From Anoplopoma fimbria (Eukaryota; Chordata; Actinopteri; Perciformes; Anoplopomatidae): 64,000 nt of DNA. The position numbers and the translations under genes were made by a program. Below the pieces are notes generated by a model, which saw only the letters and a program-made list of their open reading frames with translations, did not search any database and was not told the origin of the DNA. The DNA lies in NCBI RefSeq assembly GCF_027596085.1, contig NC_072465.1:21286707-21350706 (forward strand). Direction: 5' to 3'. This document shows positions 10,687-24,668 of the stretch, in pieces; positions within the stretch are counted from its first letter, which is position 1, and each line of letters starts with the position of its first letter.

Positions 10687-13199
10687 AGAACACTCTAAAC
10701 TCTACAATCATCTTAGTTAATTTGATGCTGAACTTCATTTTGTGTTGCAGTTAGTAACCAAATATAATAAACAAATATCCAGCTCAACAAAGTAACCACT
10801 CGATGCACACAGTCAGGGATGCCTTTATTGTATAATCAATTAATTACTCTTTGTAAGAATCTTGCTGTATAAGATTGTATCTTGTAAAAATCATAGTCTT
10901 TGCCACCCTCTCCCTAAATAGGGTTGTATAAATGAGAACAGCCTATTCTCAGTCTCATTCCCTGCCAGTGCTGTATGCCCTTTACTCTGCATCAATTAGT
11001 ATGTACATTTTATGGGCCATTTAAACTTGGCTAAAGCAGTTAAGATTAGCAATGGTGGAGCTAACAGTATTTGCCCTAAAGAGAAGGCCCTCCCATCGGG
11101 ATAAGCCTGCCTGCCCTTCCCTCGGATTGAGATTCAATTGTGGAGTGACATTCGCTTTACGACAGAGTGATTTTGGTATTACAACTAGGCTGAGATGCCC
11201 TCCTGTTTGAACAGGGGCATTTTGTTAATTGCGAGCAGAAAAAAAGCAGATTGGCATTTGTCTGGGATAGAAGGAGGGCATAATCAGGCGGATCGGAGGC
11301 TGAAAAGTGGAGACAAGGGCCATTATGCCCTTCCAGTGCAGACAATTCAGAGGAAATGATAACCGGAGCTTAGAGTGACAGAGTAATATCACACACTCCC
11401 CTGCTCGAGAAAACGCATTCCTTCTCTGACGAGGACATGAAGTGAAAAAAATCTTTGAATTTAAAACTTTCATTCTAAGGCAAATTGATGGCCGCTTTGA
11501 GAGCTGCCGACTACTCCATTCCACCCCCTCCAAAGATATTAACAGACAGTAATTAATCAAAGTTTTACTTTTTATAATTGAACGGAACTTTCGGTTTGCA
11601 GGAAATGAGAACCCCTGACATTGGGTTGTGATGATTTCACATTATACTAAAGACAATTATGTGCACGTCAAGATTGTTGTATTACCGCTCCTAATAACAC
11701 CATGTCCTCGTTAAGAGCCACTGTGGTCATCTTCCAGTACAAAAATACTCTCTACACAGAAGAAGTGTGGGTGGTGGAGATAGCAGGTTGGTCACTGCAT
11801 TGGCCGCCTTCGCCAGTCCGACAGCATTCAAAAAAGGCAATGACTATCTGGTCAAAATAAGTCTGTAGGATGATATATTGGCTCCATTTGCAAATCCATT
11901 AGCAATAGAAGTTGGTTTTCAGTATACTGGTGCTTTATTAAAATGTGGTCTTATGACATAAACAACATTTTTCTTATTTTTTATATAAATCATTTTAAAC
12001 AGAAAATAGGTACACCTTTAAATACACTGTAGTTCACTGCGTTGCAACTGCTTTGCTTTTGTCGACATGGTAAGAAAAAATACAATTACATATATAGAAA
12101 TTGCTGACTCAATTATTTCAAACATTATGCAAATAAGAAAAGAAGGGAGAAAAACTGAGGAAAAAAGCTTTAGTCAAGTTACACAATAGTAAAAAAGGAA
12201 TGAATAGCCATTTAAGCGTCTAGTCTGGAAGCAAAGAGAAAGATGACAATCGCTGTACCTTCAGGATCAAATTCTCACTTTCACACAAAATTGCATCCGC
12301 CTTAAAAACTAAATAAAAGCAGTATAATCTGATAAGGGTACTGTTTGCCTTTCTGTAGCTCCGGGCATTTTAGAAACTGAAGGGGCTCTACATTTGATAA
12401 AACTGGCTGTCTTTTCTGAATGTTGACAGGAAAAGGTGTTTCTGAAGCTGTCAATAAAGCTTGGGAGGATATGGCACTCAGTTTTTGAGTAAGCAGTCAA
12501 ATATTTACAATTTGCGGACTATTTAAAGAGAATAAGATCTTCTTGACTTCTTGATTGTTTAGAACCATCACTGAGACAATGCAATGCCAGACACCTGTTG
12601 TAACAGTGTTTTTCTTTTCCCTCTTTTTCGTTAGAAACTAGTGCATTGCCTATGCAAAACATGGATGTTCAGAACAGGACAAAATCTTGGCCTGTGGCAC
12701 TGATTTTAGCAGCCTTCTCGAGAACTGCTCCAACAAAAGACTTCACTCTCACTACTACACTTTCTTTGGTCCTCGGCAACATAAACGCCATGACATTTCC
12801 AATTGCGTCTACTCAGTAATAAGGATCAAACAGTCTGGTTCATGGACAAAAACATACTGGCTAATCGCGGTCAGAAGCATCGATGATATACACTTAGGGG
12901 ATGTATTCATTTGAAAATATGAATCATCGACATTACCACCGTAGTTATAAAGTAAAGTGTGTATTTAATGGGGGGAAGAGCTAGCGATAACGTTATAGTA
13001 TAGTATAGAAAACTAACACGATTTGGGTTACAAAGGCAGAGGAGTACTGTTCCTGTGGGTTATCTTTTTCGTGTTCGTTGACTCCAGCATCCAGCAGCAG
13101 TAGTGGCCTGCAGTTAATGAGCCGTCGACTACCCACTGCCAAGTCAGGCAACATACTCAACTCAGTCTTCAGAGCGCTGCTAAACAGAGCAATCTTCAC
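10687..13199. other. Single-copy-looking non-coding DNA
   Basis: No gene or mobile element was recognised. It includes a CNE-like block (11040-11640, listed separately). Between 11640 and 13200 are short unconvincing frames, such as 75 codons on the plus strand at 12687-12914, that show no known motif. Confidence 0.5.
11040..11640. promoter_or_regulatory. Candidate conserved non-coding element
   Basis: This block has balanced base composition and high complexity, and no simple repeats. It contains homeodomain-type cores (ttgttaattgcg near 11222 and tcaattgtgg near 11135). This contrasts with the AT-rich DNA on both sides. The look is that of vertebrate developmental enhancers, but conservation cannot be seen from one sequence, so this is inference only. 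Confidence 0.3.
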
Positions 13200-13682
13200 T
13201 TGATCTTTCAAAGTTTATTAATATTGAACATGTCGTGAGTCCAAATTGTACCAAAATGATCAGTGCATGTTCTTGGGTCCCCATCATTACACCTGCCTTG
13301 TGTGAGGTAGACCAGATTAACAGCTCTCGAGACATGCGAAGGACATACACACAGAAAGCCAGAGATTCCTTGCTTTACAGACCGATTCAATAGAATTGCA
13401 TTATGCATTATGACCTCATAAAGTTCTTTCTCTTTTGTTGTTTGAGGGCCGGCCAAGCTAGCCGGAAGGAGTTTTACATCACTTCCGTAACATTATGACC
13501 TCATAAAGTTACGGAAGTAAAGGAGATAATTTAATGGAGCTGTTTCAGGCTGCTCAGGAGCTTCTGAGGGGGAGGGTAACTACTTTTAGGCGTGGACTTC
13601 AGGTTTTACACTTTACGGACCTTTTACAAAAATATATATAACACACTAAAGAAGAGGGAAAAGCATAATAGGGCCACTTTAA
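13200..13682. repeat. Probable interspersed repeat of uncertain class
   Basis: Phrases such as 'cttctgagggggagggtaac', 'aggcgtggacttcaggtttt' and the end 'gcataatagggccacttt' match, as I remember them, a repeat found many times in teleost genomes. Inside is the inverted repeat ACTTCCGTAAC (13481-13491) / GTTACGGAAGT (13508-13518) with a 16-base loop. The 20-base word 'cattatgacctcataaagtt' occurs at 13406-13425 and again at 13491-13510. Recognition is from memory and the ends are not defined. The open frames in this interval (82 and 72 codons, minus) are therefore not credited as genes. Confidence 0.4.
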
Positions 13683-14400
13683 TTATGTTTCCTTTTATGT
13701 GAAGAGGGGATGCTAATTGTAAAATGTATCTGCTTCTATAAATCCGTACCTTTACCGGTACTTGAAAAATAGAATGGTGTCCCGATGACGTAATGAAACT
13801 TCCTTCTTTCATAAGTTTACCTATGCCACATTTGTAATGTTAACAACTGTGAAATGGTCTATTGTTACACTAGTGCAGTGCTTGTTCGGACCGTGTGCCT
13901 GTCAGAAACGCGCTAATATTGGATATTATAACATATTGGATACCTCCGAATGAAGACACTGTTCTTCTATGTTAACAGTGGCCAAGTCCAACATAATCAT
14001 ACCGTGTGTGTTATAAAATGAGCAATTTATCTTTCAGATTAGTATCATAGGTTTGGTGATGTTTCAAGGGAAATACTTAAAATGCCTTCAAGATAACCTT
14101 GACATGAACAATAAAAAGTTTCAGGATTTTTTTATCTTATTTGTCCATGCATGCAGAATAATTTTCTGTCAGTCTCTTAAGGCCAGTGTGAGCTAGATAC
14201 ATTATTGATTGAGCGTTATTGATCCTAGGTCTGAGGCAGAGCCATTGTGTTCAATGTTGCCTTGTCTGACAGGCACTAAAAACATAGGATTCAGTTGTTG
14301 TGTGTGTATGTTGAATAAAGCTTTATCTTTTGATGTGCCGAAATATTTTGCATTAATTACGACATAAAGCTTGACTATACCATTTCATTACGACTTCCGA
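13683..14400. other. Non-coding spacer
   Basis: No gene, RNA or mobile element was recognised. A CRE-like TGACGTAA lies near 13787, which alone has no weight. Confidence 0.5.
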
Positions 14401-14580
14401 CAAGGAGGTTATGTTTTTGGTTCAGGTGTTTGTCTGTCTGTAGGATTTTGGAAAAACTGCTGGGATGATTTTCATTAAACGTGGTAGAAAGGTGTAGCAT
14501 GGGCCAAGGAAGAATCCATACATGCCAAATTCGAAACGAACTGGCCTTAGCAGAGGTGTGTGCTCTCCGAGTGCTCACAT
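14401..14580 (+). repeat. Interspersed repeat fragment ('aaggaggttatgtttt' family)
   Basis: The order of phrases is 'caaggaggttatgttttt', 'aaaaactgctgggatgattt', 'catgggccaaggaagaa', then 'gcagaggtgtgtgctctccg' and 'agtgc'. This is the recognisable skeleton of a repeat that is widespread in fish and other marine animals. I recall its consensus layout but not its certified class, so I do not assign it to a transposon superfamily. The copy is old and the middle is shortened. Confidence 0.55.
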
Positions 14581-17500
14581 AGTCTATTTTGAAACCAATG
14601 ACAGTGGACCCCTACATGTTTTTTGCAGTTTTTTGTCTGCTTGTTTTCATTTTGTTCTTTAATAATCGTGTTTCCTGAATTCAGGGTTTCTCAGTAGTAG
14701 TATTCTTAGCAAGACAAAAATATATAGAATAATCACATATTCAAGGTGATAGATGACTCACCAGCAGCAGCAAATATATTTATACTTATTATTACAGTGA
14801 CTTTAGAGCATTTAACGGATCTAGAAATCACAAAAAATAACAACTGTGTTAAAAAGCCTAGTTGCAAGTAGAGAAATGTGGGGGTTCAAATGAGCCTGTG
14901 TTGTATACAATTCATCCAAATACAATATATTATAATCGTGGTATTGGAAACATATGAACAATAGCATGAGGAAACATCCAGGGTTTTTTAACACAAGAAA
15001 TTGGACTGTTATTGCTATGTGACCTATGCTGCTCAGTCAAGATGCACTCATCCACTACACATTGGATGTTTTCAGCCCAGTAGTCCCCTAGCATAGACAG
15101 GAATGATCAATAAGGCCCTCTTTTACTGCTTCATTTCACAACTGTCTAGTCCTACAGCTCTGGAATAGTTTGACATGCACAAACGTTGCGGTAAACAAAC
15201 TTAGAATGGCAAAGGTGAGTTTAAAAGGCCCAACAGGATGCTTATTTATATTTTTTTATTATTATTTTGAGTGCTCCTACTCCTCCTCTTCCCCCTTTTT
15301 AAAACTCCTTTTCCATTTTTTTTACTGTCTCTCAAGGGTGCACAGATTTCTCATCATTTTTTTTTTTAAGTAGCTTTACCACTAAACTACATATGTCTCT
15401 CCACTCTCCATGTCAACATTTATATCTCCTCTTCCTAAAAAAGGACTGGAAGGAGGATACTTCCTCTGCACCATCCTTCACTTTATCCTTTGGACAATTC
15501 CGCTCTGAGAAGAGGTAAGCTACCACCCTGTTTGAGGTTTTGTGAGGGGGATCATTTCAGTTTAGCCCTACAGTCTTATAGGGCTCACAACCTCAGGCTT
15601 TGACTGTTTCTGACAGATATATGGTTACAAGTTCCCCCCAACTAGGGTTAATGGGAAAAAATCTAATCTCATGAGTATCACAAATCTTACCCTCTATGAT
15701 TCTGAATTAATTCTGAAATAGATATGAGACCCAGAAAAAGAAAGAAAAGTTGTGTTGACAGAACAAAATAAGCAGCACTCAACAGCACAGTCAGCACCCG
15801 GAAGCTGGTAAACCCAATCTTCAAAAGAGCCAAGCGTTTAGGAACATCTGGGATTTAAAACGTAATTAGTTTTGCATAAACTTCTCAAATACCTCAAAAA
15901 AGCGTGGAAACTTTTTTACCCATCACCCAGAAATATAGCTAACGTTAGACGAGTGAAGCACTAAACTGCAGCAGTAACAAAGGAGACCAGTTGACTATGC
16001 AACACTAAACAAAAGTCCCTGTCAACTCGGGTCAGGTGAGAAAATAACTCGATCAACAGACAATTTCATGACCTGTTGCTGTACGTTGTTTTGGCAAACG
16101 ACACTCTCCCCCATAGTTGCATTTCATCAGAGCGTTAGTGAGTCTATATTCAAATCATACAAAGGCCAATGTCATAGACTTTTAAAAAAAATATATTGAG
16201 TGTGACATATTTATTATGTATCTTATACCCATTAAAAATAATGTTTTATATACTGTACATGATGTCAATGCAAGCTGTCAAAACACAGTAAAGCCTCTCT
16301 TATTTCTCTCTCACTCTAGACTGCCATTGTACAAGAAATCCTGACATAACGCTCCAATCATCACATCACAAGCGCAAGCAGACCCACAATTTCAAAATGG
16401 GTGTCAATGTCTTTCTCTGAACATTTTGCTCTTGCCAACTAAGATCATTCTACTTTGGGCTTGGGGAGAGTTGAAGTCATTAGGCCAGAGTCCAAATGAA
16501 GTCACAGTGAGTCATTAATGTAAAAGTCGGTTTGTACTTTTTTGAGTTTTGGCTTGTTCAGTCCTAAGTCATCAAACCCTTAACTCAAATCTAAACACAA
16601 GCCACACCATGTTCACACTTCTGTGTAAATACCAAACATGTATCCAAGTACAGCAATAAAGAAAAGTCTGAGGTAAGAAACAAACATGAACATTATTTTT
16701 AGCAGTGACAAGCTACACGTTAATATTCCCAGTGTGACAGTAAAATCCACTTTGAAATGGCATAGGATATGCAGATGTCACGGTAAAGAAACCTGGCCTA
16801 AATAGCCCACACCCATAATTTCCACTGTATTTCTAATTGATATACTTCGCAGTTATTTAGTAATGATTGGAAAATGATATTTCACCCTAAAACTTTATGT
16901 GGCCTTGTAAAGAAATGTAAAGAAAAATTCTAAAAACAAATGAATAGTCAGACCGATTGTTTTCTTTAATTTTTCTTGCTCAAATGATCCTTTATCCATT
17001 CATTTCTGAGCGATAACTAATGCATATATCCCTTTCAACCACAAGCTGAAGAGCGTGGTCAGAGATGTGATAATAACATACATTTCTCCGGGGATAAATT
17101 GATGAAGCACACAGTTCTGTGCCTATTTTTGCACATGCATTTTATCATGGCTGCTTAAGATGTGCTCCTTGGACTGTTGGCATCTATGATTAGAATAAAT
17201 TACTTTGTATTTCATTGCAGGAATCACGTAATGTGTCAATGTCTTTATTTTCCTGCTGTAACACTATACTTTTTTTCCATACTGTGAGGGTGACATTTAG
17301 AGCTAATTTTGTTGTAGTCTATAGTGCAATGGAAGGCCCCGAAATGGTATAACAGCTTTAGCTCTTATGTTGCTCCAGCTGTAGGCATTCTATACAAATG
17401 AAAAAAATGATTACGTGTATGTATGCAAAGAATATAGAGCTATACATCTACCATTTCTTTCAGTCAATATTCTATTTTTCTATTTAATTATTGATTTTTA

Positions 17501-19379
17501 TGTTGTCCTTTTGTGGGTCCAATTTTTTATTGCATGTTCTGCTCACTGTCAGAAAAAATAGTGCCAGTGATCAATACATATTAGCTAATTTATCGTATAA
17601 TGCTCTATATACTGGTAGCAGCTATGACCAGAAGAATTTTTCTGCTAAAAGACAATTTATCATAACTACATATTACTGTATCTGTGTCATTTTCTAATCA
17701 CATTGCTTCTGCTGTCAGCTGCTGCACCCCTTGTGCTGTATACTCTTTCATCCATGAATTCACACAGAACAAATTTAACATGATTTCCATATTGTCTGAT
17801 TTCTATCTCAGAATTTGAAGAGTGGAACGCAGTCACATTCACACAAGCCAGTTCATCTGTTTGAACAATCTTCTTGAATATATCCCTCAATGCATGCTAA
17901 ACAGGTGTCTAGATTATCACTTTAATCCAATATTGTGCATGTTTCCCATGTTAAGTTGTTGAATTCACAGAATAACAATGTCAGATCATGAATTGGCAGT
18001 GTATAATAGGACTGAAGTCTGTAGGGGATCAGAGCCATTTGTTAAGGAACAGTGCAGGCAGCCCCGGGGTATGGAACAAATTTGTTTGAAGCTTTTGTGC
18101 GACAGGATTGAACCGTGTGGTGTTGTGGGTTATGATGTGAGCACACAAGAGCTGAAACCCTCAAGGTTAGAGCAATAGGCTTCCTCTCAAAAGTAACTTC
18201 GAAAGTGTTTTCATGTTCAAACCTTGCAAAAAGATAGGATAAAGATTCCGCCTCATCTGCTGTGTCCTTGTCATAAAAACACCAAGAAACTTATAAACTT
18301 GTGAGCTTCTTCGCAGCCTGTAAGTTAAGTCTCACAACAGTATGCTTTAATTCCCACATAAACAAACCCTGTACCGGCATCATCACATTTTCTCTCCAGT
18401 GTAGCTACTTCACGATAGAAGGTCACCAAAAAGCCTAGTTTGCCACTGACAGATGTTGCTGGTATAATTCAGAGAGGATAGCGTTATTTCCATTTGTAGA
18501 GAGGGGGAGGCTTTCTGGATGGCTGAGTGTATATTTGACAGTGTGGAAATTAAGAGCTAGATGGGAGGAAAGTTTGGTTTGTTGTGCCTGCCCGCTGTGT
18601 GTGTGTGTGTGTGCGTTGTGTACTTCCATGCAAAATAGTGCTATACACCATATTTGATCATGCATTTCATAATCGTTAGGTGAGGCCCCGGCAGTGGCAT
18701 CTCACAGGAGCTGCAGTTGTTTATCTGCAGACTGCTGTAAATAAATTAAGAGGGAGTAACTCCTGGGGGAGTGTGGGGACACACACATTGGGATTTGCTG
18801 ACTAGTTTTGCCATGGTAGACTTAGTTCTGCTTTTTTGTTTTTCTTTCCCTTTTGTCCTTTTCTTAAGTCCAGGTTCCATATAGCCATTCATTATGCCAC
18901 AACTTCCTCTTACATGAATTCCTGTCATGGTAATAGAGTTTCCCTGATTAATCTTTCACCCATTTTACTTTATAGCCTTTACTGCAGCAGCAGCAGCACT
19001 CTACTTATTTCATTTGAGAAACAATCTGAAAGGAAAAACTCAGGATAATAAATGTTTCCTCCTCTGGGACACTGTTTGGTACAGACGACATCCATCTTGG
19101 AACTGCAACCCCCCTCTACCCACTGTTTACACGTGTGTGTGCGCACATATGCTGTCATATTTAATCACTACTTTTGCAAACATGGAATGGAGGCAATGCT
19201 TATGCTACACATTTGAATAATATGTTGTATTTGTGGACCTTCATGTTACATGTATAACACACATCCAATAGTTGAGAAGAAACAAAAATTGACCGAAAGA
19301 GGTCACATAAACGAAGATAAAATGAACATGATTCACTGTATAAAAGGCTACACTGCACATATTCCGCTTCATGGTTAAA

Positions 19380-19700
19380 GACATCCGAGGCACATCTGCA
19401 TCTTCACACAGACATTCTTTCACAATTAGCCGCAAGGAGGGGGAGGAACTGATGAGGATGTCTCTGGTACGGCAAACAAAAAGGCATATTCAGTTTTAGC
19501 TCCCACATTACAGTTAAGCTTTGCATACTGTTAATCCTTATTGTCTACAATTAATGAGTTTCTCTCATATTGAGAAACATGCAAATGGAGATTTCTGGTT
19601 CGGAGACTGCAATTATGGGAGAAGCTAAGGGATATGAGACCCTAATTATGTGCTATCATTATTGCCATGGCTACTGCTACAGTTGACTTAGTATGCAATG
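19380..19700. promoter_or_regulatory. Candidate conserved non-coding element with octamer site
   Basis: A perfect POU-factor octamer, ATGCAAAT, lies at 19579-19586. TAAT-type cores are close by (taattatg near 19643 and caattaatg near 19550). The block is complex and repeat-free. Developmental enhancers often combine octamer and homeodomain sites. Function and conservation are inferred, not shown. Confidence 0.35.
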
Positions 19701-20879
19701 GTGGAAAGAGGGGTAGAAAATATTATGCAATCCAGTGGCTGCATGTGATACATTACATATTCTTTTTCTTTAACATTTAGGGGATGATGTACAGTGCATG
19801 CTATGCAATTTAATTATTCTGTGAAATCAACGACATATGTTTTAAATTTTAGCAAGTTGTCCTCAGAGAAGAGGAAAGGACAAAAGCACACAAGGTGAAA
19901 GATTGGAAAAATGGTTGAATCAAGCAAAACAAGTGCAATGACAAAACTGATTTGGTGTCGTACCGCCTGGCAATTTGCAACTCTGCACAAAACACAATGT
20001 TCCATTGTCATGGAAATCTGGCACTATTGCATTTGCCTCGTAAAACACAAACAAAACCTATGTGCACAAACCTTCCATTGTAGACATCGACACACACCCG
20101 CGCATCCATAGGTTCACTGCTTTCCACATTAACAAATTCACTTTTGTCAGCTTGAGCATTGAATTTAATCTGCTTTGATTTTTCCGCAGACAGAACAGGC
20201 AAGCCGTATTGTGAGTGCCATCATCTCAAAAGAGCTTAGTGGGCAGAACTGCTTTTTGACGGAGGATAAAACACAGTCTTACAGACAGAATCGATGCAAT
20301 ACTTCTAAACTTGCAAGGATTGTGTTTGCTGGATTCAAATGAAAAGATGATGTCTATCACATAGTAGCAGCGCCAGCAGAGCATCTTTTCCTGTAGCAGC
20401 CTTGTGTACGGGCCTAACTCTCAGTCAAATTCATACACAGGAAGAGTGCTCAAATGTACGATTTGAGGAGCATTGTAGCCAACTCGCTGTGCACTTTTAA
20501 CTTCAATGTCATCCACCATCAGATTTCCCTCAGGGCTTAACTGAGTTGCAAATCACGTAGTTCGCCCCTTTTGTGCTGCTTACAATGTGCCTTTGAAAAA
20601 CAGAGAAAAAAAGAATAAGTCCTATTCCCTTTTATCCCTCATCGTGCCACTCAGTGCACCTGGGGAAGTGATAGCACTTGCATGATAAAAGGAATATTGA
20701 AAAAGGAAGCGACTAAATTCAATATTTTCCTCTGCCTTCTCTTGATCGTTGGAGACTTGGAGCACACTCAAGTGTTTTGCCTGACATTTTTAGTCACACA
20801 TACTTTGACTCATGCTAAAGATGTGATTTTGCATTATGGCTTACAGTTGAATGTCAGGAGTAAAGCTCATTATATTCCT

Positions 20880-21480
20880 GAATGATTAAATATCCATCCA
20901 TTAATTATTAATGGGGTGATTAATCTGATTATGGACCAAACCGTGTCTTAAGAATACCATATCATATTAATTACAGGTATAACCCACAGCACTCCCATGG
21001 TGTTGTCGTGGAAACACAGGCTGTGAGGGTGAGAGAGGGCAGGAGAATGGAAGCAAAGAAAAACATGAACCCTGTGATACTAGTGGATATTGATAAGACC
21101 CATTGCTTGTATATTACAAGAGGGGCAAAATATCCATATCAAACTGGAAGACGTGACCTCCGACACTTTCCCTGTGTGGAGGTTCCCTGGGTAATCGGCA
21201 CGTCCTTTGAAATGCGCCATTGCGCCACAAGATTCCCTGTCTACAATCTAGCTCACACAACCTCAGTCACTGCTGCCAGGCACAATGTACGATTGCAGGG
21301 ACAGCTCTTTCCCCTAAGAGGCCTGCAGTGAGCTAAGCCAAGCAACACAGCCGGAGCCAAAGGATTCTGGGTAGTTGAAAGCAGCTTTTTCTGTCACAGC
21401 TACCTTCAAAGACCAGGAAGCCATCCAGAACACAGGGACGTAGGATCAAAGGCCCAGAGAGCTCTTGCTAATTAGTGGGT
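20880..21480. promoter_or_regulatory. Candidate conserved non-coding element with P3 homeodomain site
   Basis: A cluster of homeodomain cores lies at 20900-20931. It includes TTAATTATTAAT and the palindromic TAATCTGATTA (20921-20931), which fits the P3 pattern TAAT-N3-ATTA bound by paired-class homeodomain dimers. CTG and CCG spacers are typical of K50 proteins such as Otx, Pitx or Gsc. The following 500 bases are balanced in composition and repeat-free. A regulatory role is inference. Confidence 0.35.
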
Positions 21481-22398
21481 GGGAATCCTTTTAAATGCAC
21501 CACAAGCTATTGTCTGCCACTGTCACATTAGCGATAGCAAAGGTTGAGCAAAAGAGGAAACGAGGATGTGGCAGACTGAGGGAGGTAAAATGAGGGAGGG
21601 CTAGAGAGAGGGGGAGAAAAGGACAAGATGAGAGATGGGACATGCAGTCCCATTGTGTAAAAGGGACTGTTCCAGGTAAGCGTTGTTTTGTCCCAAAGTG
21701 AATGCCATAGTATGCTAATGTAAGTCACAGCACCCCATTCTCAATTACAATTTCCCAGTTTGGTGGCGGCGCTCAATGTCTCGCGTCAGGCACGCAGATA
21801 TGCTCCAGTCACATAGAACAACATCTAATCATCATACCCTAAAGAAAAATAATAATATTCCCAGCGAGGGTTTTATTTATGTTGTTTGGGTTTGGGTGAG
21901 AAACCGATTTTGAGATTTGTTAGACTAGCCACATACTGCTGAACTGATCTTCAAGCACACACGTTAAGGTTAAGAGTACACAACAGTAAGGATGGTATTC
22001 ATGCATGGTGAACCAAGGAATCGTAAGGCTAAGTGATTACATTTGAAAAGATCGATCTAGATTAATTGATGTTACCTGGATGTAATTGCAGTTTGGTGAG
22101 CATGTGTGTAGCCCACTAACAGACTTCGCTTTTGGTTTTCTCTGAGGAGGGTCATGCTTAGCACCTGAACAAAGATCAATCCACTGCCCATTCAGGGAGT
22201 AACATGCAACAGAAATGAGCGCAAAGTCCTCCTTCCACTCGTCTGCCTCAAATCACTGAACCGTGAACAAGGCAATGAAGTTGGAGGACTACGCACACAT
22301 GCATAGAGCCGTTTTTTTATCCAGGTATCTTCTATTCCTATTTTGTATGTTCTGCACCCTTTAACAGGCTTTAGGGATGAGCTGTTCTCCTAGCTGGG

Positions 22399-22790
<392 letters not shown>

Positions 22791-24668
22791 GTGGAAATAG
22801 TGATCAGACTGCAGACCCACCAGTGGAGTGATGTCCTACTATACACCTCTGTGCCAAAGAATAAAAAAGGCAGCACTGTGCCAGATGGTGCTCTCACTAA
22901 AGTGTCCCGGTGAGCCACAGCTAAGGTGCAGGAGGAAGACCACAGACATTTGTTTCTGCTATGGCACTGAAAGCTACGTATAAAGCTGATGAGGCGGCGC
23001 CCCTTGTGGCGTGTGCTCCAAAGGACTGTGATTCTCCTCCTCATACAGCTTCTGAATGTTGTTATGCAGCCAAAAAGTGAGCCTTTAAAGCCTAGCCAGA
23101 GGCCCTTTGAACACAAACCATGGCAGATGAAACACTGGCAAAAAAAGGGACAGAGGTCAAGACAAAATGCCTAGACCACACAAGCAAGAGGTCACCTTCT
23201 CATACTCCTACTCAGACTCAGTTTCAGAGTGAGACTGACAGTTTGTTAAGTTTTCCCTTCACTCCCATTTCATATGCCTGGGGTACGACCAGACTGGCTG
23301 TGCAGTGGTGAGCGTTTGTCAGCTAAGACTATTTTGCCCCATGAGGTGTCGATATGCTGCACCTGACAGGCCGCTGGCTCTGCGCAGTTTGCCTGCCTTG
23401 TTAAGTCTGACACTGACAAGAAGCGACTGGGTGAGAACTGACACACAGAGGAAAATCCACAGCTACAGCAAATATTTGATGATGCGATTTTTCGTTGGAT
23501 TGGAGATGGAAGCTGATGTTGACATTTGTGTAACATCTGCACAGTCTGGTCGTATGAGTTTGTCTCTCCCAGATGTATTTCTCTCCTCTCTCTGCCTCTC
23601 TCGCTCTATCTGTCTCTACATGAATCCACAGTGCTACCAGGCAAAATCTAATTTTTTGTACTTCTGTGTAGTTAGGACAGTAAAAGGAATTTCACTCAAA
23701 CCTGAGGCTGAAATGCAGCATTCTGTGTGAAAGGAAGAAAAAAAAAGGCTATTTTAAAAGCTAATTAGCTGACAGCAGGTTATGAGTGTTGATGTTCCAG
23801 GTGAATGCTAGGTACATGTGACCTGGCATCTTCATAAGCTTTCCACTGCTGATTGTGAATACAAAGCTTTAAAAGCTTTGCAAGCCACCACATGCTGGCC
23901 TAAATCACATGTAATGTATCACCAAGTCAGAATAATGTCACGTCTTTTCATGCTGAGATAACCATGTCAAATTCCCATGGAGTATTGGTGCGCAAACAAC
24001 TAGATGTGTTTAAGAGTCATGCAGAAAGTACAAACATTTATTTGCCAACAGGGAACATAGGACAAAATGCATTATTCATCCTATCATTTGGGAAACTTCT
24101 AACAGACTTCAAACCAGAGGTGATTGCAGCTATCTATATGCAATATATATAAGGTGTCACAGAGGGAACAAAGCAAAGTATGAAGCCAACCAGATGTTTG
24201 AAAAAGAAAATGAATAATGTAAAAGAAAAGTGGAATTCAGTGCTAAATTAGTCCCCGTAGTAGAATTCACAAATACATCACAATTTATCTTCACCAGTAG
24301 GAAAGAAGGAAAGAAAATAAAGAAAGGAAAAACCTTGAAACGGAGTGCTCTGGGTTTTTCCTCAGAGTCTGTGGTGGTTCCAGTGGTGCCATGAGAACAC
24401 AGTAATGACTTTAATCAAGAGGACTTGTTCTTAATTGAGATTAGATTTCTGTTTTATCTAGCTGCCACATCAAGGATCCTTTAGTTCCAGTCTGAATGGC
24501 GTCTCATTGTGGTCCATTACGTGGTTGATCGACCATGTTAATTTAAACTGCATGCCATCAGTTAGCTGGTATAATTCTCACGGACTACAGTGCCCCTTTA
24601 GTATTAACTGTCAAATATCAGGAGCTGAGAATTTTCCTTTTTTTCTTTCAGATTTAGAAGACGGACAG

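Noticed and set aside
13208..13456. 82-codon minus-strand frame
   Set aside because: Lies in a segment that I recall as a dispersed repeat, so coding potential is not credited.
21008..21331. 107-codon plus-strand frame
   Set aside because: No recognisable family. It overlaps a block better explained as possible non-coding regulatory DNA.
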